DNA of 64,000 nucleotides from Aestuariibaculum marinum (GCF_014596975.1 NZ_JACVXD010000013.1:1-64000); one strand, 5' to 3'. Numbered from the stretch's first letter, positions 53,365 through 63,457 are shown. Made by a program: numbers and translations. The notes: generated by a model from the sequence alone, not told the origin.

Positions 53365-55506
53365 TTACTGACCATAACTTGCTTCTAAATCTAATAAAAA
53401 GGCGTATTCTAACGCGACTTCTTTTAGACTTTCAAAGCGTCCTGAAGCACCTCCGTGACCAGAATCCATATCGGTGTGTAATAACAATTTATTCGAATCG
53501 GTTTTTAATTCTCGTAACTTCGCCACCCATTTTGCCGGCTCCCAATATTGCACCTGTGAATCATGAAGTCCAGTTGTTACTAAAGTATTTGGGTAAGCCT
53601 TAGCGTCTACATTATCGTATGGTGAATATGATTTCATATAGTGATAGTATTCCTCTTCATTTGGATTTCCCCATTCGTCATATTCTCCTGTGGTTAACGG
53701 AATAGAATCATCCAGCATGGTTGTTACAACATCTACAAAAGGTACTGCTGCAATAATCCCATGATATAATTCGGGATTCATATTCATTACTGCTCCCATC
53801 AACAAACCTCCGGCTGAACCTCCGTAGGCATACAAATGGTCTGCCGACGTATAATTTTCTTCTATTAAATATTTCGAACAATCGATAAAATCATAGAAGG
53901 TATTCAGCTTGGTTAAGAGTTTTCCTGTTTCGTACCAGTCGCGTCCTAAATATTCGCCTCCGCGAATATGCGCAATCGCATAAATAAACCCACGATCTAA
54001 TAAACTTAAACGTACCGATGAGAATGACGGATCGATAGTGTGACCATAAGAACCATAAGCATATTGTAACAACGGACTTGTGCCATCTAGCTTGGTACCT
54101 TTTTTATAGACTAAGGAGATTGGCACTTTTACACCATCACGAGCTGTTGCCCAAACACGTTTGGATTCGTAATTATTCTTATCGAATTTACCTCCTAAAA
54201 CTTCTTGTTCCTTCTTAATCTCTTTGGTTTGGGTTTTGAAATTATAATCCACCACAGAACTTGGTGATGTTAGCGAATTATAACCGTAACGTAACACATC
54301 ACTATCAAAATCCGGATTGTTGCCAATATATGTCGTGTAAGTCTCACTTTCAAACGGTAAATAATAATCTTCCTTACCGTCCCAACTCATAATTCTAAGA
54401 TTATTCAATCCGTTTTCACGCTCGTTAACGACTAAATAATCTTTGAAAATTTCAATATCTTCTAGTAGAACATCTTTACGATGCGAAATAACTTCTTGCC
54501 AGTTTTCAATACTTGTAGCATCTTCATGCGTTTTTAAAAGTTGAAAATTGGTAGCGCCATCATTATTTGCGATAATATAAAACTGATCATTATAATGTGC
54601 TATGCTGTATTCTAAATCGCGTTGACGCTCCTGAAACATTCTAAATTCTCCATCCGGAGTATCGGCATTTAAAATACGATATTCTGTTGTTAACGTGCTT
54701 GAAGATCCAATAACAATGTATTTCTTAGATTTCGTTTTATACACAAACGTGTTAAAGGTATCATCGGTTTCATGAAACACCTCAACATCATCTTTAGCCT
54801 CTGATCCTAATTTATGCTTCATTATTTTACTAGAACGAAGGGTTACTTCATCTTTTATACAGTAAAACAAAGTTTTATTATCACTTGCCCAGGTACTGCT
54901 ACTAGTTGTGTTCTCGATTTTATCAGGGTAAATTTCACCAGTTACCAAATTCTTAACTTGAATAGTGTACTGGCGTCTTCCAACGGTATCTAATGAAAAA
55001 CTTGCCATGGTGTTATCCGGGCTGATAGAAATACTACCTAAATTGAAAAACGAATGCCCTTCCGCCATAGCGTTACAATCGAACAAAACTTCTTCAGGAG
55101 CATCTAAGGTTTCCTTCTTTCTGGCATAAACGGGGTAATCCTTCCCTTTTTCGTAACGTGTAATGTACCAATAGCCATTTAATTTGTAAGGAACTGTAGT
55201 GTCGTCTTCCTTAATTCGGCCTTTCATCTCTTCAAATAACTCTTTTTGAAACCCTTCGGTATGAGACATGACTGCCTTGGTATAGTCATTCTCTGCATTC
55301 AAATAATCAATCACTTCCGGGTTTTCTCTTTCATTTAACCAATAGTAATTATCTATCCTTACATCGCCATGCATTGTAAGTTCCTTTGGTTTTATGGTAG
55401 CTTTTGGTGGAGTTGCTAAAACTTTACTTTCTGTCATTTTCGCTTCTTTTTTACACGAGTTCGCAAAAATAATGCTAATGATTAATATAATGTTGATGTT
55501 TTTCAT
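53365..55506 (-). CDS. ptrB: Prolyl oligopeptidase-family peptidase (oligopeptidase B-like)
   Basis: A 713-residue S9A serine peptidase. The signal is of the lipoprotein type (ANSCKKEA, Cys18). The N-terminal region (MHGDVRIDNYYWLNERENPEV) and a beta-propeller (about 80-420) precede the alpha/beta-hydrolase domain. The catalytic triad is Ser564 in GGSAGGLL, Asp649 in GLHDSQVQYWEP and His684 in DSGHGGASGRF. SQVQYWEPAKW is typical of oligopeptidase B, which cuts after basic residues in short peptides. It is probably periplasmic or anchored to the membrane. It has no evident operon partner. Confidence 0.9.
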   Translation of the reverse strand: MKNINIILIISIIFANSCKKEAKMTESKVLATPPKATIKPKELTMHGDVRIDNYYWLNERENPEVIDYLNAENDYTKAVMSHTEGFQKELFEEMKGRIKEDDTTVPYKLNGYWYITRYEKGKDYPVYARKKETLDAPEEVLFDCNAMAEGHSFFNLGSISISPDNTMASFSLDTVGRRQYTIQVKNLVTGEIYPDKIENTTSSSTWASDNKTLFYCIKDEVTLRSSKIMKHKLGSEAKDDVEVFHETDDTFNTFVYKTKSKKYIVIGSSSTLTTEYRILNADTPDGEFRMFQERQRDLEYSIAHYNDQFYIIANNDGATNFQLLKTHEDATSIENWQEVISHRKDVLLEDIEIFKDYLVVNERENGLNNLRIMSWDGKEDYYLPFESETYTTYIGNNPDFDSDVLRYGYNSLTSPSSVVDYNFKTQTKEIKKEQEVLGGKFDKNNYESKRVWATARDGVKVPISLVYKKGTKLDGTSPLLQYAYGSYGHTIDPSFSSVRLSLLDRGFIYAIAHIRGGEYLGRDWYETGKLLTKLNTFYDFIDCSKYLIEENYTSADHLYAYGGSAGGLLMGAVMNMNPELYHGIIAAVPFVDVVTTMLDDSIPLTTGEYDEWGNPNEEEYYHYMKSYSPYDNVDAKAYPNTLVTTGLHDSQVQYWEPAKWVAKLRELKTDSNKLLLHTDMDSGHGGASGRFESLKEVALEYAFLLDLEASYGQ

Positions 55507-55571
55507 TTTTCAAGAAATTTAATTCTGATTTTAACTTGAATCCCTAAATTTGCCACAAAAAATCACACACT

Positions 55572-55895
55572 ATGTTTGGAGATATGATGAATATGATGGG
55601 AAAACTTAAAGAAACCCAGCAAAAAGTTGAAGATACAAAAAAACGTTTGGACACTGTTTTAATTGATGAGTCTAGTAATGACAACAAATTAAAAATTACA
55701 TTAACCGCAAACCGAACTATTAAGTCTATTGACATTAACGATGAGCTTCTAGAAGATAAAGAGCAACTTGAAGACTATTTAATTCTAACTTTAAACAAGG
55801 CTATTGAAAAAGCGACTAAAGTAAACGAAGCTGAATTAGCTGCCGTTGCTAAAGAAGGTATGCCAAACATACCCGGTATGGATTTATTTAAGTAA
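55572..55895 (+). CDS. YbaB/EbfC nucleoid-associated protein
   Basis: A 107-residue protein of the YbaB/EbfC family, small dimers that bind DNA. It begins [26 protein letters not shown], a typical helical N-terminus, followed by the beta-strands [21 protein letters not shown] and a C-terminal helix with [21 protein letters not shown]. The length is normal. In many bacteria the gene follows dnaX and precedes recR, but here it stands alone, divergent from the ptrB-like gene and convergent with threonine aldolase. Confidence 0.9.
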   Translation: MFGDMMNMMGKLKETQQKVEDTKKRLDTVLIDESSNDNKLKITLTANRTIKSIDINDELLEDKEQLEDYLILTLNKAIEKATKVNEAELAAVAKEGMPNIPGMDLFK

Positions 55896-55897
55896 AC

Positions 55898-56914
55898 CTA
55901 AAAAGTTTGGAGACACTCCAAAACTTTTTCATGCATACTATTGGTATAATCGAGGTGAGTTACCATGCGTAGCTTACCTCCACCCATACCAATAATATGA
56001 ATGTTATTTTCTTCTAATTTGTTTAAGAAAGCATTCTCATCAACATCTGCGTGCAATTCAAAAATAACAATGTTTGTTTCGATCGCCTCTACAGATTTTA
56101 CCGCTGATAATTTACCAAGCGCTTCTCCTAACTCTTTAGCCTTTTTATGATCTTCTGCTAAACGATTAATGTTGTTATCTAAAGCATGCAACCCGGCAGC
56201 CGCCAGATACCCCACCTGACGCATATTACCACCAAATATTTTACGGACTCTTAAGGCCTCCTTCATTATATCGGCATCTCCTACTAAAACCGATCCGACA
56301 GGGCATCCCAAACCTTTACTTAAGCACACCGAAATCGTATCGAATACATCACCATATTGTTTGGGCGTTTCATTTTTTGCAACCAACGCATGCCATAATC
56401 GCGCACCGTCTAAATGAAATCCGAAATTATGGGTATTGCAAACTTCCTTTATCTTTAATAATTCTTGGTAATCCCAACACGCACCACCGCCCTTGTTAGT
56501 CGTGTTTTCAACTTCTACCAAACTGGTTTTCGCATAGTAATAAGCATCCGGATTTATAGCTTCTACAACCTGATCTGCAGTAAACATACCTCGATCGCCA
56601 TCTATCAATTTACAGGACACGCCACTATTAAAAGACGCTCCGCCCGATTCATAATTATAGATGTGAGCATACTTATCACAAATCACCTGTTCTCCCGGAT
56701 TGGTATGTAATTTTATAGCCGTTTGATTGGCCATCGTACCACTCGGAAAAAACAAGGCTTGCTCTTTTCCGAACATGTCTGCAATTCGTTTTTCAAGAAT
56801 ATTCATGGTTTCATCCTCGCGGAAGACATCATCCCCAACTTGTGCTTGCATCATGGCCTCAAGCATGTCTGTACTTGGTTTTGTAACGGTATCACTGCGT
56901 AAATCTATTTTCAT
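55898..56914 (-). CDS. ltaE: Low-specificity L-threonine aldolase
   Basis: A 338-residue PLP enzyme of fold type I that splits threonine or allo-threonine into glycine and acetaldehyde. Motifs are MKIDLRSDTVTKPSTDMLEAM at the start, VGDDVFREDETMN, FFPSGTMANQTAIKLHT, FHLDGARLWHALVA and the Schiff-base Lys200 in CLSKGLGCPVGSVLVGD. All are in the family order and length. It is cytoplasmic. The stop codon is immediately followed by a hairpin whose stem also spans the last base of the stop codon. Its upstream neighbour prfB runs the other way. Confidence 0.92.
   Translation of the reverse strand: MKIDLRSDTVTKPSTDMLEAMMQAQVGDDVFREDETMNILEKRIADMFGKEQALFFPSGTMANQTAIKLHTNPGEQVICDKYAHIYNYESGGASFNSGVSCKLIDGDRGMFTADQVVEAINPDAYYYAKTSLVEVENTTNKGGGACWDYQELLKIKEVCNTHNFGFHLDGARLWHALVAKNETPKQYGDVFDTISVCLSKGLGCPVGSVLVGDADIMKEALRVRKIFGGNMRQVGYLAAAGLHALDNNINRLAEDHKKAKELGEALGKLSAVKSVEAIETNIVIFELHADVDENAFLNKLEENNIHIIGMGGGKLRMVTHLDYTNSMHEKVLECLQTF
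55900..55930. terminator. Terminator at the convergent ends of ybaB and ltaE
   Basis: AAAAAGTTTGGAG (55900-55912) pairs with CTCCAAAACTTTTT (55916-55929) with a one-base bulge. The right arm lies inside the last ltaE codons, so leftward transcription is terminated only partly outside the gene. For the rightward ybaB transcript it is a normal terminator. Confidence 0.6.
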
Positions 56915-57050
56915 CTAAAAAAGAAATTAAAAGCTCAATTGTCGAGTAAAACTATAAAATTATCTCAACAATACTTTTCTGCTCTTCCTTTAAATTTTAT
57001 TTTTGTTGAAAATAAAAGCCAATACTTGGCGAATACTATAAAATTGACAT

Positions 57051-58161
57051 ATGATAACTTCCGATCAAATTAAAGATCTTAACACCCGCCTTGATAAACT
57101 AAGGCACTATCTTTGACTTAGATAGAAAACTTATTGAAATACAAAACGAAGAAGAAAAAACCTTTGACCCCGATTTCTGGAACGATCCAAAAGCTGCCGA
57201 AGCTATTATGAAATCGCTTCGTGTGAAAAAAAAATGGGTTGAAGATTACAACACCATAAAAACACTTATTGAAGATTTAGATGTTCTTTATGAGTTTTAT
57301 AAAGAAGGTGAATCTACCGAAGAAGATGTACAAAACCAGTACGATAAAGCTTCTGTGCTTTTAGAAGATACTGAGTTTAAAAACATGCTTTCTGATGAAG
57401 GTGATAGCCTAAGTGCCGTACTTCAAATTACCGCTGGTGCCGGCGGTACCGAAAGTTGCGACTGGGCAAGTATGCTAATGCGCATGTACTTAATGTACGC
57501 CGAAAAAAGCGGCTTCAAGGTTAAAGAATTAAACTTTCAGGAAGGTGATGTTGCAGGGATAAAAACCGTAACATTAGAAATCGAAGGCGACTTCGCTTTC
57601 GGCTGGCTTAAAGGTGAAAATGGGGTGCATCGTTTAGTGCGTATTTCTCCATTTGACAGTAATGCAAAGCGTCATACTAGTTTTGCCTCGGTATATGTGT
57701 ATCCACTGGTTGATGACACCATTGAAATTGAAATCAACCCTGCTGATATTGAAATTACAACTGCCAGATCAAGTGGTGCCGGTGGGCAAAACGTGAATAA
57801 GGTAGAAACTAAAGTTCAGTTAACGCACAAGCCTACAGGTATTCAAATTTCATGTTCCGAAACCCGTTCGCAACACGATAACCGTGCACGTGCCATGCAA
57901 ATGCTTAAATCTCAACTTTATGAAATTGAACTGCAAAAGCAAATGGCGCAGCGTGAAGATATTGAGGCTAGTAAAATGAAAATTGAATGGGGAAGCCAGA
58001 TTCGCAATTACGTCATGCAACCTTATAAATTGGTTAAAGATGTTAGGACAAGTCACGAAACCAGTAATGTAGATGCCGTTATGGATGGAAATATTGGTCC
58101 GTTTTTAAAAGCCTATCTCATGATGATGGGACAACAAGTTGAAGACGAGAACACACTATGA
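57051..58161 (+). CDS. prfB: Peptide chain release factor 2, programmed +1 frameshift
   Basis: The gene starts at ATG 57051, reads 21 codons to CTT (57111-57113), meets TGA (57114-57116), and continues in the +1 frame from GAC (57115-57117) to 58161, giving about 369 residues. The site AGGCACTATCTTTGAC keeps the universal slippery CTT TGA C of bacterial prfB, where RF2 shortage triggers frameshifting. The upstream Shine-Dalgarno-like box is reduced to AGG (E. coli has AGGGGG). RF2 marks are RISPFDSN (SPF anticodon-like tripeptide) and [14 protein letters not shown] (GGQ, peptidyl-tRNA hydrolysis). It is cytoplasmic. A frame beginning at 57208 is only the downstream part. The HAD gene overlaps its stop by 4 bp. 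Confidence 0.95.
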
Positions 58162-58772
58162 TAGATACTATAATTTTCGATTTAGGCGGCGTACTTATCG
58201 ACTGGAATCCTGAGTATGTCTTTTTAGAAGCCTTTAATGGCGACAAAGAAAAAACAACTTGGTTTTTACAAAACATATGCACTGGCGACTGGAATGAAAA
58301 TCAGGATGCTGGCTATCCACTAGCTCAGGCCACCGAAGATTTAGTAAATAAACACCCTGAATACGAATCGTATATCCGTATGTTTTACGGTGATTGGGAA
58401 AAAATGCTGGGAGGAGTCATCGAAGGCACAGTAGCTATATTAGACAAGTTCATTCAGTCTAAAAACTATAAAGTGGTCGCTTTAACCAATTGGAGTAACG
58501 AAACCTTCCCTATCGCCCAAAGACGATTTGAATTTTTAAAGTGGTTTGATGGTATTGTGGTTTCTGGAGATGAAAACACCAGAAAACCTTTTAAAGACAT
58601 TTACGACATTACGTTAGACCGTTTCAATATCACTCCTGAAAACGCGCTTTTTATTGATGACAATCTCCGAAATATCGAGGCCGCAAAAGCATTAAAAATA
58701 AACGGAATTCACTTTAAAAATCCAGAACAATTAATTGACGATTTAAAATCTTATAATATTCATATCTCATGA
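58158..58772 (+). CDS. HAD-family phosphatase (YihX-like)
   Basis: A 204-residue HAD hydrolase of subclass IA. Motif I is [16 protein letters not shown] (nucleophile Asp7; the usual second Asp is Gly, as in YihX-type enzymes), motif II is [10 protein letters not shown], motif III is the Lys of [10 protein letters not shown] and motif IV is [14 protein letters not shown]. coli YihX releases alpha-glucose 1-phosphate; the substrate here is unknown. It is cytoplasmic. It overlaps prfB by 4 bp (ATGA) and is overlapped by the ArsC-like gene by 4 bp, so the three are translated together. Confidence 0.88.
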   Translation: MIDTIIFDLGGVLIDWNPEYVFLEAFNGDKEKTTWFLQNICTGDWNENQDAGYPLAQATEDLVNKHPEYESYIRMFYGDWEKMLGGVIEGTVAILDKFIQSKNYKVVALTNWSNETFPIAQRRFEFLKWFDGIVVSGDENTRKPFKDIYDITLDRFNITPENALFIDDNLRNIEAAKALKINGIHFKNPEQLIDDLKSYNIHIS

Positions 58773-59110
58773 TTAAAATATATCACAACAACCGATGCAG
58801 TAAATCTCGTTTAGGTGTACAATTTTTAGAAGATGCTGGTAAAGACTTCGAAATTGTGAAATATCTTGAAAACGTTCCTACCGAAGCCGAATTAACGGAA
58901 ATTATTAAGCTTTTAGGAATTACTCCAATAGAATTAGTTAGAAAAAATGAAGCCGTTTGGAAATCCGATTACAAAGGAAAAGACTTGAGTGATTCACAAA
59001 TCATAAAGGCTATGGTTGAAAATCCGAAATTAATAGAACGCCCAATAGTCATAAATGGCGATAAAGGCGTGGTTGGAAGACCAACAGAAAAAATTGCTGA
59101 AATTTTTTAA
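58769..59110 (+). CDS. ArsC-family reductase-like protein
   Basis: A 113-residue thioredoxin-fold protein of the ArsC/Spx family. It starts [20 protein letters not shown] with Cys10 in the NRCSKSR motif, the arsenate-reductase active cysteine, followed by IERPIVINGDKGVVGRPTEKI, where the arginines of IERP and GRP match the ArsC anion site. Glutaredoxin-dependent arsenate reductases (about 115-140 residues) are the best match, but many members of this subgroup (YfgD-like) have unproven roles. It overlaps the HAD gene by 4 bp and is last in the prfB operon. No other arsenic gene is near. Confidence 0.8.
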   Translation: MIKIYHNNRCSKSRLGVQFLEDAGKDFEIVKYLENVPTEAELTEIIKLLGITPIELVRKNEAVWKSDYKGKDLSDSQIIKAMVENPKLIERPIVINGDKGVVGRPTEKIAEIF

Positions 59111-59176
59111 ATTCTGAAATCATATTTAGGAAGGTTTTTATTTATATTTAATTTTTTAAAACTGACCTTCCTAAGT

Positions 59177-60733
59177 ATGAAAAAAGTATTGGCTTATGTC
59201 CTTCCCTTGGTAATGCTATCGGCATTACTTTTTTTTACCCTTACATCATATTCTAAAACAACTACCGTACCGGTAACTAAATTAGAAAACACCGAACAAT
59301 TGAGTGGACGGGAATTGGCGAAAAGATACTGTACTATGTGTCACCTTTTTCCTGAACCAAATTTATTAGACAAAACCACCTGGACAGATAAAGTTTTACC
59401 AAATATGGGACTTCGTTTAGGGGTTAAAGATTCAAAAACCGACCCTTATAAAGATTTAGATCCCAAAGAAATTCAAATTATAAAAAGCCTGAACATCTTT
59501 CCGAATAATCAAATTATTCTGGATGATGACTGGGAAAAAATTGTAAAATACTATAAAAGCGAAGCACCCTCAAAACTTCCGGTTGCTAAAAACAATACAC
59601 CTGTTAACAACAATTTAATGCCTTTCGAAGCCCAATATATCACCGTTGGCGATAACAAAATGCCAATGGTTACTATGTTGGAATACAATAAAAAAACTTC
59701 GGAATTATACATTGGAGATTTCAACAATCTCTATGCGGTAAAAAACACAGGGGAATTAACGGGCCATTGGAAATTAAACAGCCCCGCCACTCATGCTGAA
59801 TTTCGAGATAATAAATCGCCTTTAATTTTAGGTATAGGTCATTTTGCGCCTTCAGACCAAGAAAAAGGTATGCTGGCCAGCCTCTATCCTTCTCAAAACA
59901 GTAACGATAATATTTTTATTCAAAACTTAAAACGTCCCGTACATTTTGTTACTGGCGATTTAAATAATGATAATAAAAAAGATGTAGTTGTTTGTAATTT
60001 TGGAAATTATACGGGTAAACTATCCTGGTTCGAGGATTTTGACCTTAATAAGGAACATGTATTAAGTTACCTTCCCGGAGCCCGTGTAGCCTATATAAAA
60101 GATATGAACAACGATGGTAAACCAGATGTAATTGCTTTAATGGCTCAGGCTTTTGAGCGCGTTTCCGTTTTTTACAATCAAGGTAATGGTATTTTTGAAG
60201 AAGATAAGGTAGTTGAATTTCCGCCTGTATATGGTGTTAGCTATCTGGATCTGGTAGATATAAATAAAGACGGATTTAGCGACCTTATTGTAAGTAACGG
60301 GGATAATTGGGATTTATCTCCTATAGAAAAACCCTATCACGGATTTAGAATTTACCTAAATGATGGTAAAAACCATTTTAAAGAAAGCTACTTCTACCCT
60401 TTTAGCGGGTGTAGTAAAGTTATGACTGGTGATTTTGATGGTGATAACGATTTAGATATTGTAGCCATTTCTTTTTATTCGCAATTAGATAGGCCTAATG
60501 AAAGTTTTGTTTATCTGCAGAATGATGGTAACATGAATTTTACGGCATCGCATTTACCCCAGGCGAAAGACGGAAAATGGCTAACTATGGAAATTGCCGA
60601 TTTTAACAACGACAAAAAAGATGATGTTCTCTTAGGGTCGTTCATTTATAATATATCAGAAATGGGAAAAGCAGCGACTTCTGCTGGTCACGCTAACTTC
60701 TCGCAGGTGCTTTTACTAACGCAAAAAAAATAA
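59177..60733 (+). CDS. VCBS/FG-GAP repeat protein with a c-type heme motif
   Basis: A 518-residue exported protein. A signal or anchor helix (about 5-23) precedes a short region with the single heme-binding motif CTMCH (Cys52, Cys55, His56) and a following helix. Residues about 190-510 hold repeated VCBS/FG-GAP units with calcium-binding Asp/Asn loops, such as DLNNDNKKDVVV, DMNNDGKPDVIAL, DINKDGFSDLIV, DFDGDNDLDIVAI and DFNNDKKDDVLL, which form a beta-propeller. This suggests a periplasmic or membrane-bound protein with one covalent heme, perhaps an electron-transfer or quinoprotein-like partner. The function is unknown. It follows the ArsC gene by 66 bp. Confidence 0.75.
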   Translation: MKKVLAYVLPLVMLSALLFFTLTSYSKTTTVPVTKLENTEQLSGRELAKRYCTMCHLFPEPNLLDKTTWTDKVLPNMGLRLGVKDSKTDPYKDLDPKEIQIIKSLNIFPNNQIILDDDWEKIVKYYKSEAPSKLPVAKNNTPVNNNLMPFEAQYITVGDNKMPMVTMLEYNKKTSELYIGDFNNLYAVKNTGELTGHWKLNSPATHAEFRDNKSPLILGIGHFAPSDQEKGMLASLYPSQNSNDNIFIQNLKRPVHFVTGDLNNDNKKDVVVCNFGNYTGKLSWFEDFDLNKEHVLSYLPGARVAYIKDMNNDGKPDVIALMAQAFERVSVFYNQGNGIFEEDKVVEFPPVYGVSYLDLVDINKDGFSDLIVSNGDNWDLSPIEKPYHGFRIYLNDGKNHFKESYFYPFSGCSKVMTGDFDGDNDLDIVAISFYSQLDRPNESFVYLQNDGNMNFTASHLPQAKDGKWLTMEIADFNNDKKDDVLLGSFIYNISEMGKAATSAGHANFSQVLLLTQKK

Positions 60734-60834
60734 CTACTTGGTAACATCTGGTTAACTTGCTAATTAACTTTATTTTAACAAAACCCTACTAAACTTATAT
60801 GTTTTTTTGAAGTCTAATACTTTAAAAAACAACT

Positions 60835-63381
60835 ATGACCAAATATCTACTAACTGTCTTTTCAATTTTTGGCTTGACATTTTCACTTATTGCCCAACCC
60901 AAAAGCACAGATCCTGTCGCTGAAAAAAATATCATTATTACAGGACGTGTAATTGATAAAGACCTTAAAATACCTTTAGAATATGCAACTGTTGCCTTTT
61001 TCAGTAAATCTGAAAATAAAATTGTTGACGGCTGTATAACAGACACCAATGGTAATTTTAGTATCCCTGTTGCTAAAGGTATTTATGATATTACTATCGA
61101 ATACATATCTTACAAAAAAGTTACACTTAACAATAAAAACCTAACTAAAAACGAAGATTTAGGAACTATTGGTCTTGTTGAAAACTTAGCTGCTTTAGAC
61201 GAGGTTGAAATTATTGCTGAAAAAACTACGGTTGAAATAAAACTCGACAAAAAAATATATAACATTGGTAAAGATTTAACCACTGCCGGAGGAACGGTTA
61301 GCGACGCTTTAAACAATGTACCGTCTGTATCTGTTGATGTTGAAGGCGCCATTAGTTTAAGAGGAAATGAAAATGTTAGAATTTTAATTAACGGAAAACC
61401 TTCTGCTATGGCAGGATTTGGCGACACCAATATATTCAGTCAGTTACCGGCTGAAGCTATCGAGCGTGTTGAAGTGATAACATCGCCTTCTGCAAGATAC
61501 GACGCCGAGGGTACTGCGGGTATTTTAAATATCATTTTAAGACAAAAGGAAACATTAGGGTTTAACGGATCTTTTAACTTAACGCTGGGAAATCCAGATA
61601 ATGTAGGGGTATCTGCTAATTTAAATTACCGTACAGAAAAATTCAACCTGTTTTCTAATTTAGGGTTTCGTTATTCGGCACCTCCAAGAATTAGCTTTAA
61701 CGATAGTAAATACTCAGCAACAACCGTAGACGGGGTAACTACTAATCCGGAATACGAAAGAATTATTGAGGATCAAAAGGTCGATCGCCTTAATAGAAAT
61801 TACAATGCCAATACAGGAATTGAATATTTCTTAAGTGATAAAACTTCTGTAACGGCTAGTTTATTCTATAATTTTGGTAACGACGACGATTTATCGCTTA
61901 ATACCAGTGATCGTTACAACGGCGGAAGTATCGTTGAAAAAACCTTAAGAAGTGAACAGGAAAGTGAAGATGATAATAAATACCAGGTTGCGTTAAACTA
62001 CATTACTAAGTTTAACGATGACGGACACCAATTAACGGCCGACTTTCAATATGAAAATGGTTCAGAAGATAAATCGACCGTTATTAACGAAGATTACATT
62101 TTCACTGATAAAACCAATCCTGATGCTTTCCAAAATGAGAATGTTTTCACTGTAGAAGATGAAAAAGAGTATTTATTACAGGCCGATTATGTGTTACCTA
62201 TAAATGATAAATCGCGTTTTGAAGCTGGTTATCGTGGAAATTTCAGAAATAAATTAACCGATTACGTGCTACAACAAGAAGACATAAGCGATGGTAGCTA
62301 CTTTGTTAACGATACATTAACGAACATTTTTGATTATACTCAGAATGTAAATGCCCTGTACACACAATACGGAACCAAATTTGGAGAGTTCTCTTTCTTA
62401 TTGGGTTTACGCTTGGAAAACACACAGCTTAAAGGCGATATTGACTCTCGTTTAACCGAAGAAGAGCTGCAAACAGCTTTTGGATATCCTATTGATACTT
62501 CATTTGATAATAATTATTTAGGGCTCTTCCCTACAGTGAATTTGATATATAATTTAGCTGGTGGTAGTGAAGATTCAGAAGAAAATATTTCATTTGGTTA
62601 TAACAGACGTATTAACAGACCTAATAGTTGGTTTATAAATCCGTTCCCATCGCGTTCAAGCCGAACAACGGTATTTCAAGGTAATCCTAACCTAGAGCCT
62701 GCCTTTGCAAGCGCCTTTGATATTGGGTACTTAAAACGTTGGGATAAATTAACTTTAACCTCTTCCATCTACTACCAATACGAAACAGACTCCTTTGAGT
62801 TTATTCAGGAAAATACCGGATATTATACTTCTGATGGTATTCAAATTACTCGAAGAATCCCTATAAACCTGTCGAACAATACCAGAACGGGGGGTGAAGT
62901 TGGTGTTATGTATAACCCTGAAAAATGGTTGCGCATTAATTCTAGTTTTAACTTCTTCCAGTTTGAAAAAGAAGGTGAATTTAATGGTATTGATTATGGC
63001 ACTAAAAACACAAGTTGGTTCGCACGTTTTAGTAGTAAAGTAACGCTTCCTGCAAGTATTGATTGGCAAACCAATATGAACTACCGTGGCCCGAGTGCTA
63101 CCGCTCAAGGAGAAACCGAAGGTATTTTCTCTATAGACTTAGCATTTAGTAAGGATATCTTAAATAACAATGCTACGTTGTCGTTAAATGCTAGAGATTT
63201 ATTGAACTCTAGAAAACGTAAATCAACAAGATTCACTGAAGGTATTGAAACCTACAGCGAGTTCCAATGGAGACAACGCCAGGTTAATCTATCTTTAATT
63301 TACAGATTCAACCAACAAAAGAAACGTGAACGCCCTAACGGTGGCGGAGGCATGGACGACGATGATATGGGAGGTTTTTAA
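60835..63381 (+). CDS. TonB-dependent receptor, outer-membrane beta-barrel family
   Basis: An 848-residue outer-membrane protein. A signal peptide (1-20, ending LIAQ) is followed by a carboxypeptidase-regulatory-like domain (about 30-115, ITGRVIDKDLKIPLEYATV), a plug domain (about 125-235, with VSDALNNVPSVSVDVEGAISLRG and RYDAEGTAGILNIILRQKET) and a barrel of the PF14905 type (YNRRINRPNSWFINPFPS). The tail is Gly/Asp-rich (NGGGGMDDDDMGGF). Such receptors differ from SusC and often take up small molecules, peptides or metal complexes. No partner is encoded nearby, so the substrate is unknown. It follows the VCBS gene by 101 bp. Confidence 0.88.
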   Translation: MTKYLLTVFSIFGLTFSLIAQPKSTDPVAEKNIIITGRVIDKDLKIPLEYATVAFFSKSENKIVDGCITDTNGNFSIPVAKGIYDITIEYISYKKVTLNNKNLTKNEDLGTIGLVENLAALDEVEIIAEKTTVEIKLDKKIYNIGKDLTTAGGTVSDALNNVPSVSVDVEGAISLRGNENVRILINGKPSAMAGFGDTNIFSQLPAEAIERVEVITSPSARYDAEGTAGILNIILRQKETLGFNGSFNLTLGNPDNVGVSANLNYRTEKFNLFSNLGFRYSAPPRISFNDSKYSATTVDGVTTNPEYERIIEDQKVDRLNRNYNANTGIEYFLSDKTSVTASLFYNFGNDDDLSLNTSDRYNGGSIVEKTLRSEQESEDDNKYQVALNYITKFNDDGHQLTADFQYENGSEDKSTVINEDYIFTDKTNPDAFQNENVFTVEDEKEYLLQADYVLPINDKSRFEAGYRGNFRNKLTDYVLQQEDISDGSYFVNDTLTNIFDYTQNVNALYTQYGTKFGEFSFLLGLRLENTQLKGDIDSRLTEEELQTAFGYPIDTSFDNNYLGLFPTVNLIYNLAGGSEDSEENISFGYNRRINRPNSWFINPFPSRSSRTTVFQGNPNLEPAFASAFDIGYLKRWDKLTLTSSIYYQYETDSFEFIQENTGYYTSDGIQITRRIPINLSNNTRTGGEVGVMYNPEKWLRINSSFNFFQFEKEGEFNGIDYGTKNTSWFARFSSKVTLPASIDWQTNMNYRGPSATAQGETEGIFSIDLAFSKDILNNNATLSLNARDLLNSRKRKSTRFTEGIETYSEFQWRQRQVNLSLIYRFNQQKKRERPNGGGGMDDDDMGGF

Positions 63382-63398
63382 AACAAACCTCCTCCAAC

Positions 63399-63436
63399 AA
63401 AAAAAGGGAAGCTAAATTATTAGCTTCCCTTTTTTA
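63399..63436 (+). terminator. Terminator after the TonB-dependent receptor
   Basis: GGGAAGCTAA (63406-63415) pairs with TTAGCTTCCC (63420-63429), preceded by A7 and followed by a T-run. It also lies just downstream of the small leftward gene and may be shared. Confidence 0.85.
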
Positions 63437-63457
63437 TTAATATGTTATCAAAAAATG

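Noticed and set aside
57208..58161. A release factor 2 gene starting at 57208
   Set aside because: This start lacks the conserved N-terminal RF2 helix. The upstream reading frame from 57051 with the CTT TGA C slippery site fits the universal prfB arrangement, so the TGA is a programmed frameshift and not a pseudogene stop.
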